DNA from: Desertifilum tharense IPPAS B-1220
Lineage (GTDB): Bacteria > Cyanobacteriota > Cyanobacteriia > Cyanobacteriales > Desertifilaceae
DNA length: 64,000 nucleotides
Reading direction: 5' to 3'
NCBI RefSeq assembly: GCF_001746915.1
Contig: NZ_MJGC01000037.1
Span: forward strand, 61,104 to 125,103
A model generated the notes under the pieces. That model did not search any database. It was not told the DNA's origin and saw only the letters and a program-made list of their open reading frames with translations. Made by a program: the position numbers and the translations under genes. Below are positions 37,309 through 47,430 of the stretch, piece after piece; the stretch's first letter is position 1; the number at the start of each line of letters is the position of its first letter.

Positions 37309-37551
37309 ATGCTGCTTGAGGTGCGATTTACGATCGGCATATCAGCAGAGCCTGATAATTTCCGGCATCTGGCTAGCCTGAGTTCAACGATTGACAGAAC
37401 TTTGAGAGAGTGGGTTCCACCCCCTGTATTCAATCTTACGAACTCCTACGGAAGCGGTCTGGAAAAGCAGGACGACTTCACGGAATCTTCAAAGATGTCT
37501 CGATCGCGGATGCCACAAGCTTTGCTAGCCCCCGTAGAAACAGGACTTTGA
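37309..37551 (+). CDS. Possible small protein of unknown function
   Basis: An 80-residue frame from the ATG at 37309 has protein-like composition ('RFTIGISAEPDNFRHLASLS', 'LREWVPPPVFNLTNSYGSG') and no low complexity. There is no good ribosome site, and the frame extends upstream antisense to the divergent gene, so it could be spurious. No known family. Confidence 0.4.
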   Translation: MLLEVRFTIGISAEPDNFRHLASLSSTIDRTLREWVPPPVFNLTNSYGSGLEKQDDFTESSKMSRSRMPQALLAPVETGL

Positions 37552-37923
37552 GAACCCTACCTATCCTCTATTTTTACTCTAACCCAAGGTTATAGAGCTT
37601 AACAGTAGCCTTAAGCACCTCTTTATGGAACTTTGCATTCCTCAATCTTGAATTGCCGGAGGGAATGCCCAAACCGAGGCGGTGCGGGTTCTGGAAAAAC
37701 CATGAGGGAATGTTAAAAAAACTGAAGAATTTTATAGACCCATAGAAATTATTTGAGTTTTTTTTGGCTAGACCGCCTGAAACCGCAGCATTAGCAGATT
37801 TATTCCCAAAACGCCGGTCAATCTCTACCGAATCTGCGTATATCCTAAGCATTATGGAGCTTTATCTAGCAAGCCCAAATCTCATCCGGAAAGGCTCCAA
37901 ACTGAATTAGCAGGAATCTTGAC
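37552..37923. other. Intergenic region
   Basis: The 372-base, AT-rich spacer before the GH57 gene shows no supported gene or RNA. A minus-strand frame at 37574-37852 has an unconvincing composition and no ribosome site. GAAGGTC-type or other promoter motifs are not clear. Confidence 0.4.
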
Positions 37924-39423
37924 ATGCCAGCAACAGCTTCTACAACCCATCTGCCCGTGTTAAACGAATCGCGGTCAGGATTTCCCAACATTTGCGGTTG
38001 GGAGTCGGAAATTGATGCCGTCGTTCTCCACAACGAACCCATCTTTTTACCCACCACCAATCTTCAGTTCGCCGATATTACCGCCGGGTTTGCTTGCGCC
38101 CTCCATATGCACCAACCGACGATTCCCGCCGGGGGAAATGGCGAGTTGATTAGCAATTTACAGTATATGTTTGAGCATCCCCACGATGGCGATAATCATA
38201 ATGCGGGGGCGTTTGCGTGGTGCTATTCCCGCATGGGGCAATTTATCCCAGAATTAGTCGAACAAGGCTGCAACCCGCGCATCATGTTAGATTATTCGGG
38301 CAATCTGTTGTGGGGATTGCATCAGATGGGGCGCGAGGATGTGTTAAATAATCTCAAGCGGATTACCTGCGATCGCGCCTACCAGCCCCACGTTGAATGG
38401 TTGGGAACCATGTGGAGTCATGCCGTGATTCCGTCTACCCCCATTCCCGATATTAAGCTGCATATCCGGGCGTGGCAGCATTATTTTGCCGCAATTTTCG
38501 GCTACGATGCCCTGCGCCGGGTGAAAGGGTTCTCGCCGCCGGAAATGCACCTCCCCAACCATCCCGATACGCTGTTTGAATATATCAAAGCCCTGAAAGA
38601 ATGCGGCTATCGCTGGTTAATGGTACAAGAGCATTCCGTCGAACAACTTGATGGATCGGGGTTGACACAAGACCAGAAGTATGTACCTAATCGCCTGGTT
38701 GCCCGCAACTCCCACGGAGAAACGATTAGCATCACCGCCTTAATTAAAACCCAAGGTTCCGATACCAAATTAGTCGCCCAAATGCAGCCCTATTTTGAAG
38801 CCAAGGGACGCGGAAAGCAACAAATGGGCGAGGTGAGTGTGCCTTCAGTCGTGACGCAAATTGCCGATGGGGAAAATGGCGGCGTGATGATGAATGAGTT
38901 TCCCCGCGATTTATTCCGCATCTACCACGACATTCGCGAACAGTCTGGCGGACGTACGGGCGTTGTAGCGGTGAATGGCACAGAATATCTAGAGTTGATT
39001 GAAGCCGCCGGAGCCAACCCAGAGGATTATCCCACCTGTCAAGCCGTGCAGCAACACCGGATTTGGCAGCGGGTCGATCCCAATAGCGCCACCCCAGAGG
39101 CCGTAGAAACGGCGATCGCCACCCTCAAGCAAGAAGACTCGCAGTTTCACATGGATGGGGCTTCCTGGACAAATCACATGAGTTGGGTGCAAGGATATGA
39201 CAACGTATTAGACCCCATGAGAAAACTCAGCGTAGCGTTTCACGAAAAATACGATTCGCAGCGACAACAAGATCCAGCCACCACTCAACGCCCAGATTAT
39301 CTAGAAGCACTGCTGTATAATTTATTGCTGCAAACCAGTTGTTTCCGCTACTGGGGTCAAGGAATGTGGACGGACTTTGCCCGCGAACTCTATCGACGCG
39401 GAGAAGCCATCTTAAAGCGATAA
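37924..39423 (+). CDS. Glycoside hydrolase family 57 protein
   Basis: The 499-residue protein has a GH57-type N-terminus ('ACALHMHQPTIPAGG') with the conserved 'HxHQP', a 'SPPEMHLP' segment near the catalytic region and 'NEFPRDLFR' further on. GH57 includes alpha-amylases, amylopullulanases and branching enzymes acting on alpha-glucans. The exact activity is not clear, and glycogen metabolism is only a likely context. No signal peptide is visible, so it is probably cytoplasmic. Confidence 0.82.
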   Translation: MPATASTTHLPVLNESRSGFPNICGWESEIDAVVLHNEPIFLPTTNLQFADITAGFACALHMHQPTIPAGGNGELISNLQYMFEHPHDGDNHNAGAFAWCYSRMGQFIPELVEQGCNPRIMLDYSGNLLWGLHQMGREDVLNNLKRITCDRAYQPHVEWLGTMWSHAVIPSTPIPDIKLHIRAWQHYFAAIFGYDALRRVKGFSPPEMHLPNHPDTLFEYIKALKECGYRWLMVQEHSVEQLDGSGLTQDQKYVPNRLVARNSHGETISITALIKTQGSDTKLVAQMQPYFEAKGRGKQQMGEVSVPSVVTQIADGENGGVMMNEFPRDLFRIYHDIREQSGGRTGVVAVNGTEYLELIEAAGANPEDYPTCQAVQQHRIWQRVDPNSATPEAVETAIATLKQEDSQFHMDGASWTNHMSWVQGYDNVLDPMRKLSVAFHEKYDSQRQQDPATTQRPDYLEALLYNLLLQTSCFRYWGQGMWTDFARELYRRGEAILKR

Positions 39424-39500
39424 GAGATTCCGTGAACCTACTGCCGTCAGATTCCCAGAGTTATCTGTAATCTAGAAAAGCTGACTCAGGAATAGGGAAA

Positions 39501-41030
39501 ATGCTAGCAAGGGTTTGGAGTGCATCGCTAGTCGGCATTGACGCCGTTAAAGTCGGGGTAGAAGTCGATGTTTCGGGAGGTTTACCCGGTATTACCATTG
39601 TGGGCTTGCCCGATGCCGCCGTGCAAGAATCGCGAGAACGGGTGAAAGCCACGCTGAGAAATGCCGGGTTTGCCTTTCCCATGCGGAAAATCGTGATTAA
39701 CCTCACCCCCGCCGACTTGCGAAAAGAGGGGCCGAGTTTCGACTTACCCATCAGCATTGGTATTCTCGCCGCCTCCGAACAAGTCAGCCCGGAACTGTTG
39801 GGGGATTATCTATTTTTAGGAGAAGTCTCCTTAGATGGTAGCTTGCGCCCCGTTGCTGGCGTGCTTCCGATTGCGGCGGCGGCCCAAAAGTTAGGAATTT
39901 CTGGGTTAGTGGTTCCGGCGGATAATGCGCGGGAAGCCGCAGTTGTCAAAGGGTTAGCCGTTTATGGCTTTAAAGATTTAATCGGAGTTGCCGATTTTCT
40001 CAACCGTCCAGAACGCTATCAACCTCTAGAACTCGATGGACAGCAAGCCTTAATCCAACAGCAGTTTACTGGGCCGGATTTATGCGATGTTAAGGGACAA
40101 ACCCACGCCAGACGCGCCTTAGAAATTGCTGCGGCTGGGGGACATAACCTCATATTTGTCGGCCCTCCCGGTAGCGGGAAAACCATGTTAGCGCGGCGCT
40201 TACCGGGAATTTTACCGCCCTTGGACTTCTTAGAAGCCTTGGAAGTGACGCAGATTTATTCAGTTGCGGGATTATTAAAAGATCGGGGGAGTTTAGTTTG
40301 CGATCGCCCTTTTCGCAGTCCCCACCATTCCGCCTCTGGCCCTTCCCTGGTGGGGGGTGGCAGCTATCCGCGTCCGGGAGAAATCTCCTTAGCCCATCAT
40401 GGCTTACTTTTTCTCGACGAACTCACCGAGTTTAAGCGCGATGTCCTAGAATTTCTGCGCCAACCCCTCGAAGACGGTTACGTCACCATCTCGCGAACCC
40501 GCCAGTCTGTCGTCTTCCCCGCCCAGTTTACCTTAGTCGCCAGTACCAATCCTTGCCCCTGCGGTTATTATGGCGATACGCTGCAACCTTGTACCTGTTC
40601 GCCCCGCCAGCGAGAACAATATTGGGCCAAACTCTCCGGCCCGTTAATGGATCGCATTGACCTGCAAGTCGCCGTCAACCGCCTCAAACCCGAAGAAATC
40701 ACCCGCCAACCCACAGGCGAACCCTCCGCCCCCATCCGCCAGCGAGTCCAGCAGGCTAGGGAACGCGCCCGCGATCGCTTCCGCAACGATCCCAGCCTGC
40801 ACAGTAACGCCCAAATGCAAAGCCACCACCTGCGTCAATGGTGCCAGTTGGACGAAACTTCCCGCAATATCTTAGAAGGGGCAATTCGCAAACTCGGCTT
40901 ATCCGCCCGCGCCACCGACCGGATTTTGAAAGTTGCGCGAACCATCGCCGACTTAGCCGGAGACGACACCCTAAAAACGCCCCATGTTGCCGAAGCGATC
41001 CAATATCGCACCATCGACCGGATGAGTTAG
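39501..41030 (+). CDS. comM: YifB/ComM family Mg-chelatase-like AAA ATPase
   Basis: The 509-residue protein has an N-terminal Lon-like domain ('VEVDVSGGLPGITIVGLPDA'), Walker A 'GPPGSGKTMLARRLPG' (about residue 215), Walker B 'GLLFLDELTEF' and a C-terminal Mg-chelatase-like domain. ComM is a hexameric branch-migration helicase used in natural transformation. The family is widespread and the assignment good; competence of this organism is not shown. AGGGAAA precedes the ATG. Its end overlaps the convergent hydrolase by four bases. Confidence 0.92.
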   Translation: MLARVWSASLVGIDAVKVGVEVDVSGGLPGITIVGLPDAAVQESRERVKATLRNAGFAFPMRKIVINLTPADLRKEGPSFDLPISIGILAASEQVSPELLGDYLFLGEVSLDGSLRPVAGVLPIAAAAQKLGISGLVVPADNAREAAVVKGLAVYGFKDLIGVADFLNRPERYQPLELDGQQALIQQQFTGPDLCDVKGQTHARRALEIAAAGGHNLIFVGPPGSGKTMLARRLPGILPPLDFLEALEVTQIYSVAGLLKDRGSLVCDRPFRSPHHSASGPSLVGGGSYPRPGEISLAHHGLLFLDELTEFKRDVLEFLRQPLEDGYVTISRTRQSVVFPAQFTLVASTNPCPCGYYGDTLQPCTCSPRQREQYWAKLSGPLMDRIDLQVAVNRLKPEEITRQPTGEPSAPIRQRVQQARERARDRFRNDPSLHSNAQMQSHHLRQWCQLDETSRNILEGAIRKLGLSARATDRILKVARTIADLAGDDTLKTPHVAEAIQYRTIDRMS

Positions 41031-41848
41031 TCTGGGAAAACCTCAGCAAAAAACTGTTTCATGTGTTCCCAAGACCGCCGATCCGCTTCAGCATTATAAG
41101 CAGATCCTTGAGACGGATCGTTCCCGGCGTCTGGGTTCGTGAAACTATGCACCGCCCCACCATAGGCAATCAATTGCCAGTCTACCTGAGCATCGCGCAT
41201 TTCCTTTTGGAAAGCAGCTACCTGGGTATCAGGAACCAGCGGATCGTCCGCCCCGTGCAACACTAACACCTTCGCTTGAATTTGTTCGGCATCTTGGGGG
41301 TTAGGGGTATCGAGATTGCCGTGGAAACTAACCGCGCCCTCTAAATCCGCACCACTGCGGGCTAATTCTAATACAGTCGTGCCACCAAAACAGTAACCAA
41401 TCGCGGCGAGACGATTATTATCGGAAAGGGGATGATTGCGGAGAAGATTTAAACCTGCGTTGGCGCGATCGCGCAATAGCGGCCGATTAGAACGGTATAA
41501 AGTCGCTTGTTCTCTGGCTTCGTCATTGGTTTGCGGGCGAATGCCTTTCCCATAAATATCCGCAGCAAAGGCAATATAACCCATTTCTGCCAGTTGATCC
41601 GCGCGCCGTCTGGTGTAGTCATTAATCCCCTTCCACTCATGCACCACCATCACCCCCGGACGCGGCCCCGTTTGGGCAGAATCAAACGCCAGATAGCCTT
41701 CTAGCAATTGACCGCCTTGGGAATACTCGACCACTTGACGTTGAATCGTTGAGGGGGTTTGACCCCATGCCCCTAAGTGAAAAGAAGACAACAGCAGAAC
41801 CGCTAGCGGAACCAAAACCACAAAGGCATACTTTCTCAAAAATCGCAT
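41027..41848 (-). CDS. Dienelactone hydrolase family protein, exported
   Basis: The 273-residue alpha/beta-hydrolase has an N-terminal signal anchor ('FVVLVPLAVLLLSSFHLGAWG'), nucleophile Cys in 'IGYCFGGTTVLELA', acidic residue in 'LHGADDPLVPD' and catalytic His in 'GGAVHSFTNPDAG'. The Cys-Asp-His triad is that of dienelactone hydrolase. It is probably periplasmic or lipid-anchored. The substrate is unknown. Confidence 0.9.
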   Translation of the reverse strand: MRFLRKYAFVVLVPLAVLLLSSFHLGAWGQTPSTIQRQVVEYSQGGQLLEGYLAFDSAQTGPRPGVMVVHEWKGINDYTRRRADQLAEMGYIAFAADIYGKGIRPQTNDEAREQATLYRSNRPLLRDRANAGLNLLRNHPLSDNNRLAAIGYCFGGTTVLELARSGADLEGAVSFHGNLDTPNPQDAEQIQAKVLVLHGADDPLVPDTQVAAFQKEMRDAQVDWQLIAYGGAVHSFTNPDAGNDPSQGSAYNAEADRRSWEHMKQFFAEVFPD

Positions 41849-41910
41849 GATCTCAATTGATGTCTCGTTTTGCTTTCAGATTATCGTGCGGGAACGCTAC
41901 ACCCCTAAAA

Positions 41911-42321
41911 AGGGGATCTCAGCTATAGTTTGGGTTCATCGACCAATAGCTACGGGTAAACCCTAGGACAGCTACCGTGACCAGTCTTCTCACATTGTTC
42001 TACAAGGTTTTGATCCCCCCTAGCCCCCCTTACAAAAGGGGGGAACCGGATTCAAAGTCCCCCTTTTTTCTAGCGCAGCGGCGCGTCAGCGCGGGGATTT
42101 AGGGGGATCTCAGTTAGATTTAGGGTTCTTACCCTACATGTGCATACACGGTAGGCTACATTGGGGAGAACCGGAATCAAAGTCCCCCTTAGTAAAGGGG
42201 ATTTAGGGGGATCTCAGTTAGATTTAGGGTTCTTACCCTAGATGTGCATACACCGTAGCTTTTTTAGGGGGGATCTCACCTCAATTTGGGATTCAGACAC
42301 CAAATGTGTATGCACGGTAAG
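41911..42321. repeat. Tandem array of a ~60-base intergenic repeat (four copies)
   Basis: Units share GGGGATCTCAG...TTTAGGGTTC...ATGTGCATACACGGTAG. Copies at 42095-42155 and 42199-42260 are almost identical; degenerate copies lie at 41911-41960 and 42263-42321. 'GAACCGGATTCAAAGTCCCCCTT' -like boxes separate them, and a CCCCCC/GGGGGG hairpin stands at 42024-42043. It occupies the whole spacer after acnB and before the hydrolase start. No coding potential is seen. Confidence 0.85.
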
Positions 42322-42324
42322 AGT

Positions 42325-44934
42325 CTAACGGCTTGCTGGAGTTGGCATTCCCAGAATATCCTCAATCCGAGGCATCTCTTCTAGAGGAACAACGCGCCCC
42401 TCATCTTCAAACCCGGCAATTTGGTCAAAGTTGAGATAGCGATATAAATCGCCCGCAAACGGATCGACTTTCTGTTTGACAATTTCCAGGTATTCTTCCA
42501 CCGTGGGAATGCGACCGAGAAGGGCGCAAACCGCCGCCAGTTCCGCAGAACCCAAATATACCCTGGCATCTTTGCCCATGCGGTTATTAAAGTTACGGGT
42601 AGAGGTAGAAAACACCGTCGCCCCATCTTCAACGCGGGCTTGGTTGCCCATACACAGCGAACAACCGGGCATTTCCGTTCTGGCACCTGCCGCCGCAAAG
42701 ATACCATAAACGCCTTCTTCGCGTAACTGCTTCTCATCCATCCGAGTTGGCGGACAAATCCACAGGCGACCCTTCACCGTACCCGCCCCTTCTAGGATCT
42801 TCGCCGCCGCGCGATAATGGCCGATATTGGTCATGCAGGAACCGATAAACACCTCATCGATTTTGTCGCCCGCACATTCCGACATCAGTTTCACATTGTC
42901 GGGGTCATTAGGGGCTGCAACAATGGGTTCTTTGATTTGATTCAAATCAATTTCTAGGATATCTGCATATTCAGCATCCGCATCGCCTGCCATCAGGACG
43001 GGGTTAGCCAGCCATTCTTCCATCTTGGCCACTCGGCGCATAATGGTTCGTGCATCTTGGTAGCCACGGGCAACCATATTTTTCAGCAAGGCGACATTAG
43101 AACGCAGATACTCAGAAACCGTTTCCGTACCCAGTTTAATCGTACAACCCGCGCAGGAACGTTCGGCTGTGGCATCGGTTAACTCAAAGGCTTGTTCGAC
43201 TTTCAAGTCTGGCAAACCTTCCATTTCCATAATCCGCCCGTTGAAGACGTTTTGCTTATTCTCTTTGCCAACAGTTAGCTTCCCTTGCTGCATTGCCACC
43301 CAGGGAATGGCATTAACAATATCGCGCAGGGTGACACCGGGTTGCAAGTTACCCGTAAACCGGACTAAAACAGATTCCGGCATATCTAAAGGCATTGCGC
43401 CCAAAGCCGCCGCAAACGCCACTAAACCCGATCCGGCGGGGAAAGAAATTCCCAAGGGGAAACGGGTGTGGGAGTCGCCGCCGGTTCCTACCGTATCGGG
43501 TAGCAACATCCGGTTTAACCAGGAGTGGATAATTCCATCGCCGGGGCGCAAAGCAACGCCGCCGCGAGTTGCAAAGAAATCGGGAAGTTGTTTGTGGGTT
43601 TTGATATCGACGGGTTTGGGATAAGCTGCCGTATGGCAGAAACTCTGCATCACTAAATCCGCAGAGAAGCCGAGACAGGCGAGTTCTTTGAGTTCGTCGC
43701 GCGTCATCGGGCCTGTGGTATCTTGCGATCCAACTGTAGTCATCATCGGTTCGCAGGATGTTCCGGGGCGAACGCCGGGTAAACCGCAGGCTTTCCCCAC
43801 CATTTTCTGTGCTAGGGTGAAGCCTTTACCTGTATCTTCGGGCGTTGTCGGACGGGCGAATAGGGTGGAAGCCTCTAAACCCAAGGCTTGGCGGGTTTTA
43901 TCGGTGAGGCTGCGCCCAATTAACAACGGGATGCGTCCCCCGGCGCGGACTTCATCTAAGATGGTTTCGGGTTTGAGGGTGAAGGTGGAAATGGTTTCGC
44001 CACTTTCGTTGGTGATTTTGCCCTCGTAGGGATAGATGGTAATCACATCCCCGGTGTTCATCTGGGTGACATCGCATTCGATGGGTAATGCGCCGGAGTC
44101 TTCAGCAGTATTGAAGAAGATGGGGGCAATTTTACCGCCGAGGATGTAGCTGCCGCTGCGCTTATTGGGGACGAAGGGGATATCTTGACCAATGTGCCAG
44201 AGGACGGAGTTGATGGCAGATTTCCGAGAAGAACCCGTTCCCACAACATCGCCAACGTAAGCGACGGGATGCCCTTTTTGCTTGAGTTCTACTAGGGTTT
44301 CTAGGGCGTCTGGCATCCGCGACTCTAGCATCGCTAGGGCGTGCAGGGGAATATCTGGGCGGGTGGTGGCGTGGGGGGCGGGAGAAAGGTCGTCGGTGTT
44401 GGTTTCGCCGGGAACTTTGAAGACGGTGACGGTAATTTGTTTGGGAAGCTGAGAACGCCCAATAAACCACGCCGCATTTGCCCAAGCGTCGATGACTTGT
44501 TTGGCGTAGGGGTTGGTTTCGGAAAGTTCGAGTACGTCGTTAAACGCATCAAAGACGAGGGTGGTTTTACTCAGGGCGGTGGCGGCGGCTGAGGCGATGT
44601 TAGAATCCTTTGATTTGAGGAGTTCGACCAATGATTGCACATTGTAGCCGCCGATCATGGTTCCCAGAAGCGAAACGGCTCCTTGCGGTACAATCAGGGG
44701 ACATTGAATTTCACCTTTGGCGATCGCGCTGAGAAATCCGGCTTTAATATATGCCGCTTCATCAACACCGGGCGGAATGCGATCGCGTAATAAGTCTAAC
44801 AGTGCTTCTTCTTCACCTGCTGGGGGATTTTTCAGCAGTTCGCACAGTTCGGTGGTTTGTTGGGCATTTAAAGGCAGCGGAGGTATCCCTAATAAAGCCC
44901 GTTCCGCTACGTGCTTCCGATATTCAGCAAGCAT
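42325..44934 (-). CDS. acnB: Aconitate hydratase B (bifunctional aconitase/2-methylisocitrate dehydratase)
   Basis: The 869-residue enzyme isomerises citrate to isocitrate in the TCA cycle. Its [4Fe-4S] ligands are in 'CMTNIGH' and '[12 protein letters not shown]'. The AcnB order is kept: HEAT-like N-terminus ('[16 protein letters not shown]'), swivel domain ahead of the catalytic domain, and '[16 protein letters not shown]'. The ATG at 44934 follows GGAG. It is monocistronic, flanked on both sides by repeat-filled spacers. Confidence 0.97.
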   Translation of the reverse strand: MLAEYRKHVAERALLGIPPLPLNAQQTTELCELLKNPPAGEEEALLDLLRDRIPPGVDEAAYIKAGFLSAIAKGEIQCPLIVPQGAVSLLGTMIGGYNVQSLVELLKSKDSNIASAAATALSKTTLVFDAFNDVLELSETNPYAKQVIDAWANAAWFIGRSQLPKQITVTVFKVPGETNTDDLSPAPHATTRPDIPLHALAMLESRMPDALETLVELKQKGHPVAYVGDVVGTGSSRKSAINSVLWHIGQDIPFVPNKRSGSYILGGKIAPIFFNTAEDSGALPIECDVTQMNTGDVITIYPYEGKITNESGETISTFTLKPETILDEVRAGGRIPLLIGRSLTDKTRQALGLEASTLFARPTTPEDTGKGFTLAQKMVGKACGLPGVRPGTSCEPMMTTVGSQDTTGPMTRDELKELACLGFSADLVMQSFCHTAAYPKPVDIKTHKQLPDFFATRGGVALRPGDGIIHSWLNRMLLPDTVGTGGDSHTRFPLGISFPAGSGLVAFAAALGAMPLDMPESVLVRFTGNLQPGVTLRDIVNAIPWVAMQQGKLTVGKENKQNVFNGRIMEMEGLPDLKVEQAFELTDATAERSCAGCTIKLGTETVSEYLRSNVALLKNMVARGYQDARTIMRRVAKMEEWLANPVLMAGDADAEYADILEIDLNQIKEPIVAAPNDPDNVKLMSECAGDKIDEVFIGSCMTNIGHYRAAAKILEGAGTVKGRLWICPPTRMDEKQLREEGVYGIFAAAGARTEMPGCSLCMGNQARVEDGATVFSTSTRNFNNRMGKDARVYLGSAELAAVCALLGRIPTVEEYLEIVKQKVDPFAGDLYRYLNFDQIAGFEDEGRVVPLEEMPRIEDILGMPTPASR

Positions 44935-45027
44935 CTACAATTTCTCCGATTCGATCGCGTCAGTAGTCGTTAGGTAATTTTATTTCAACTTAATGTTGTT
45001 AGGAGTTTAAGGCTAACATCTTTCCAG

Positions 45028-45155
45028 AGTGCTGAGTGTAAAGTGCTGAGTGCTGAGTGGGGGAAAGAGTGCTGAGTAGAAAGTGCTGAGTGGGGGAAAG
45101 AGTGCTGAGTAGAAAGTGCTGAGTGCTGAGTGGGGGAAAGAGTGCTGAGTGGGGA
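45028..45155. repeat. STRR heptamer array (AGTGCTG family)
   Basis: The unit AGTGCTG with GTAAAGTGCTGAG, GTGGGGGAAAG and GTAGAAAGTGCTGAG interruptions is repeated in long blocks. It sits in the acnB promoter spacer. The family is the reverse complement of the ACTCAGC tracts at 10731 and 47401. Confidence 0.85.
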
Positions 45156-45297
45156 AGATGGTGGGGAGATCAACTCGGAGAATAGCTCTTAATATCTTAA
45201 ATTTTAGGCTCTTGTAGAATCGATAGCGCGATCGCGCTTGCCTATCAAAACTCTATCGGAGTTGGGTCAACTGACCCAACCTACTCAGCCTTCTTCC

Positions 45298-45506
45298 GTC
45301 CATCTCCTCTTTTCCCCAACTCTTAACTCCCAACTCCCAAGTCCCTTCTTTCCCCCCATCCCCCCATCCTCCCATCCCCCCACCTTCTTCTTCCCCCAAC
45401 TCCTAACTCCCAACTCCCAATTCCCTCTTTTCCCCCCATCTCCCCATCTCCCCACCTTCTTCTTCCCCCAACTCCCAACTCCCAACTCCCAATTCCCTCT
45501 TTTCCC
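45298..45506. repeat. STRR heptamer array (AACTCCC and CCCCATC families)
   Basis: Runs of CCCAACTCCC, CCCCATCCCCCC and TTCTTCTTCC-type units are copied as a ~75-base higher-order block at least twice (about 45330-45410 and 45410-45490). A spurious Pro/Ser-rich frame results and should not be called a gene. Together with the previous array it fills most of the 572-base spacer 44935-45506. Confidence 0.85.
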
Positions 45507-47147
45507 CTAGGGTGTTCTCGCCAACAGGGGGGCGGAACTGAGGAGGGTTTGCGTATAGGGGTGTTGAGGTTGGTTGAAAATGTCTTGGGTGATGCCTATT
45601 TCGACGATTTTGCCGGCGTTCATGACGGCGATGCGATCGCACAAAAAGCGGGCTAACCAAAGATCGTGGGTAATAAATAAATAGGTTAGATCGAAATCGC
45701 GCTTGAGTTCTAGCATCAGGTCTAGCACTTGGGCTTGGACGCTGGCGTCTAGCATACTGACGGGTTCGTCACAGATTAGCAGTTTTGGGCGGGTAATTAA
45801 AGCTCTGGCGATCGCAACTCGTTGTTGTTGTCCTCCAGACAACTCGCCGGGATAGCGGTCATAATACCCGGTTGCTGGAGAGAGGCCAACCCGTTCTAGC
45901 ATTTGCAGCACTTGCACTTTTGCTTCTTTGGGATTTGCCAGTTTGTGAATTAACAACGGATCGGCGATACTTTCTCCAATCGTCATTAGGGGGTTCAAGC
46001 AGGCGTGGGGGTCTTGAAACACCATTTGCATCTGGCGGCGAAATTCTCGCAGGGTTTTGCGGTTGGCGTGGGTTAAATTTTGCCCCAAAAATTCCACCGT
46101 ACCGCTAGTGGGGCGGATCAGTTGCAACAAGGTGCGCGATAGGGTACTTTTGCCACAACCGGATTCTCCGACTAAGCCAAAAATTTCCCCAGGATAAAGT
46201 TCTAAGGTAACGCCATCAACCGCTTTAATCGCGGGTGTCTCTTTGCGAAAGAGTTGTTGAATCAAACTCCCTTCTAGGGTGTAGTGTTGTTTGAGTTCGG
46301 TGACGCGCAGAAGGGGTTCTATTTTCTCCAGGGGTTGGGGAGAAACCTCAGCATCGGGGGTGGCTTGAATGTGCAGGGCGGCTTTTAAGAGCGATCGCGT
46401 ATACTCGTGTTGCGGTTGACGGAAAATTGCTTCAGTTTCGCCCAACTCCACCAGGCGACCGTTGTACATCACTCCGATTTTGTCGCAATATTCGCCAATC
46501 ATGGCTAAGTCATGGGAAATCACCAACAGTCCCATTTCCCGTTCTCGACACAGGCGGGTGAGTTCCTGCAAAATTTGGGCGGCGACGGTGACATCTAAGC
46601 TAGTCGTGGGTTCGTCCGCTACGATCAGTTTAGGATTGAGTAATAAAGCCAGCGCGATCGCTACCCGTTGGCGCATCCCGCCGCTAAACTCATGGGGATA
46701 CTGCGACCATCGCGCAGCAGGGATCTTAACTGCCTCTAGGGTAGAAAGTGCAATCTCTTTCGCTTGCTGTTTGGAAAGTTCCGGTTGATGCGCTCTTAAG
46801 GTTTCAATACAATGATCGCCAATGGTCATTAACGGATCGAGGCGCGTCATGGGGTCTTGAAACACCAACGCTACGGCTTCCCCGCGAAATTTGCGTAACT
46901 CGGTTGGATTTAACTCAAAAACCGATTGACCTTGAAACCAAACCTTCCCCTCAATCTGCGTTATTGGCGGTAAAAGGCGCATAGCAGCCCGCCCAAGGGT
47001 CGATTTCCCGCAACCAGACTCCCCCACTAACCCCATGCGTTCCCCCGCCTTCAAGGTAAAGGAAACGTCATCTACAGCCCATTCAACAGACGGGCTAGTC
47101 TGAGGATAAGCAACTCGCAGATTCTCAACGCGAAACAAATCAGTCAT
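45507..47147 (-). CDS. ABC transporter with two fused ATPase domains (peptide/nickel-type)
   Basis: The 546-residue protein joins two DppD/DppF-like ATPases. Each half has Walker A 'GESGCGKST' (about residues 40 and 330) and a signature: FSGGM in the first, LSGGQ in the second. Walker B and H-loop follow in both. This fused form (YejF/GsiA-like) drives uptake of oligopeptides, glutathione or microcin-like substrates. The partner permeases and binding protein are not in the window, so the substrate is not known. Confidence 0.9.
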   Translation of the reverse strand: MTDLFRVENLRVAYPQTSPSVEWAVDDVSFTLKAGERMGLVGESGCGKSTLGRAAMRLLPPITQIEGKVWFQGQSVFELNPTELRKFRGEAVALVFQDPMTRLDPLMTIGDHCIETLRAHQPELSKQQAKEIALSTLEAVKIPAARWSQYPHEFSGGMRQRVAIALALLLNPKLIVADEPTTSLDVTVAAQILQELTRLCREREMGLLVISHDLAMIGEYCDKIGVMYNGRLVELGETEAIFRQPQHEYTRSLLKAALHIQATPDAEVSPQPLEKIEPLLRVTELKQHYTLEGSLIQQLFRKETPAIKAVDGVTLELYPGEIFGLVGESGCGKSTLSRTLLQLIRPTSGTVEFLGQNLTHANRKTLREFRRQMQMVFQDPHACLNPLMTIGESIADPLLIHKLANPKEAKVQVLQMLERVGLSPATGYYDRYPGELSGGQQQRVAIARALITRPKLLICDEPVSMLDASVQAQVLDLMLELKRDFDLTYLFITHDLWLARFLCDRIAVMNAGKIVEIGITQDIFNQPQHPYTQTLLSSAPLLARTP

Positions 47148-47162
47148 GGGAAGATTAAGAGG

Positions 47163-47430
47163 GAGTTAGGGGTTGGGAGTTGGGAGTTGGGGGGAATTGG
47201 GGAATACAGGTTTTTGAGATTAACTCTGAGAATAGCTTAATATGCTCTCTGCGCGATCGCGAAGCCCAGTCTTCTCCCCAGCACTCACTCCTTCCTATCC
47301 TTCTCAGAACTCACTTCCCACTCAGCATTCTTTTCCCCCCACCTCCCCATCCTCCTCCCACTCGGAACTCGGAACTCGGAACTCGGAACTCACTTCCCAC
47401 TCAGCACTTTCTACTCAGCACTCAGAAGAG
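47163..47430. repeat. STRR heptamer tracts, including a GGAACTC family
   Basis: Tracts of GGGAGTT (47163-47195), CCCATCC-type (about 47340), GGAACTC (47361-47392) and ACTCAGC (47398-47422) lie in the spacer between the ABC gene and patD. The last tract enters the 3' end of patD. Confidence 0.85.

Noticed and set aside
37574..37852. Minus-strand 92-residue open frame in the spacer before the GH57 gene
   Set aside because: No ribosome site, uneven composition and no recognisable motif.
45238..45510. Pro/Ser/Leu-rich open frame
   Set aside because: It is translated heptamer repeat DNA and lacks a ribosome site.
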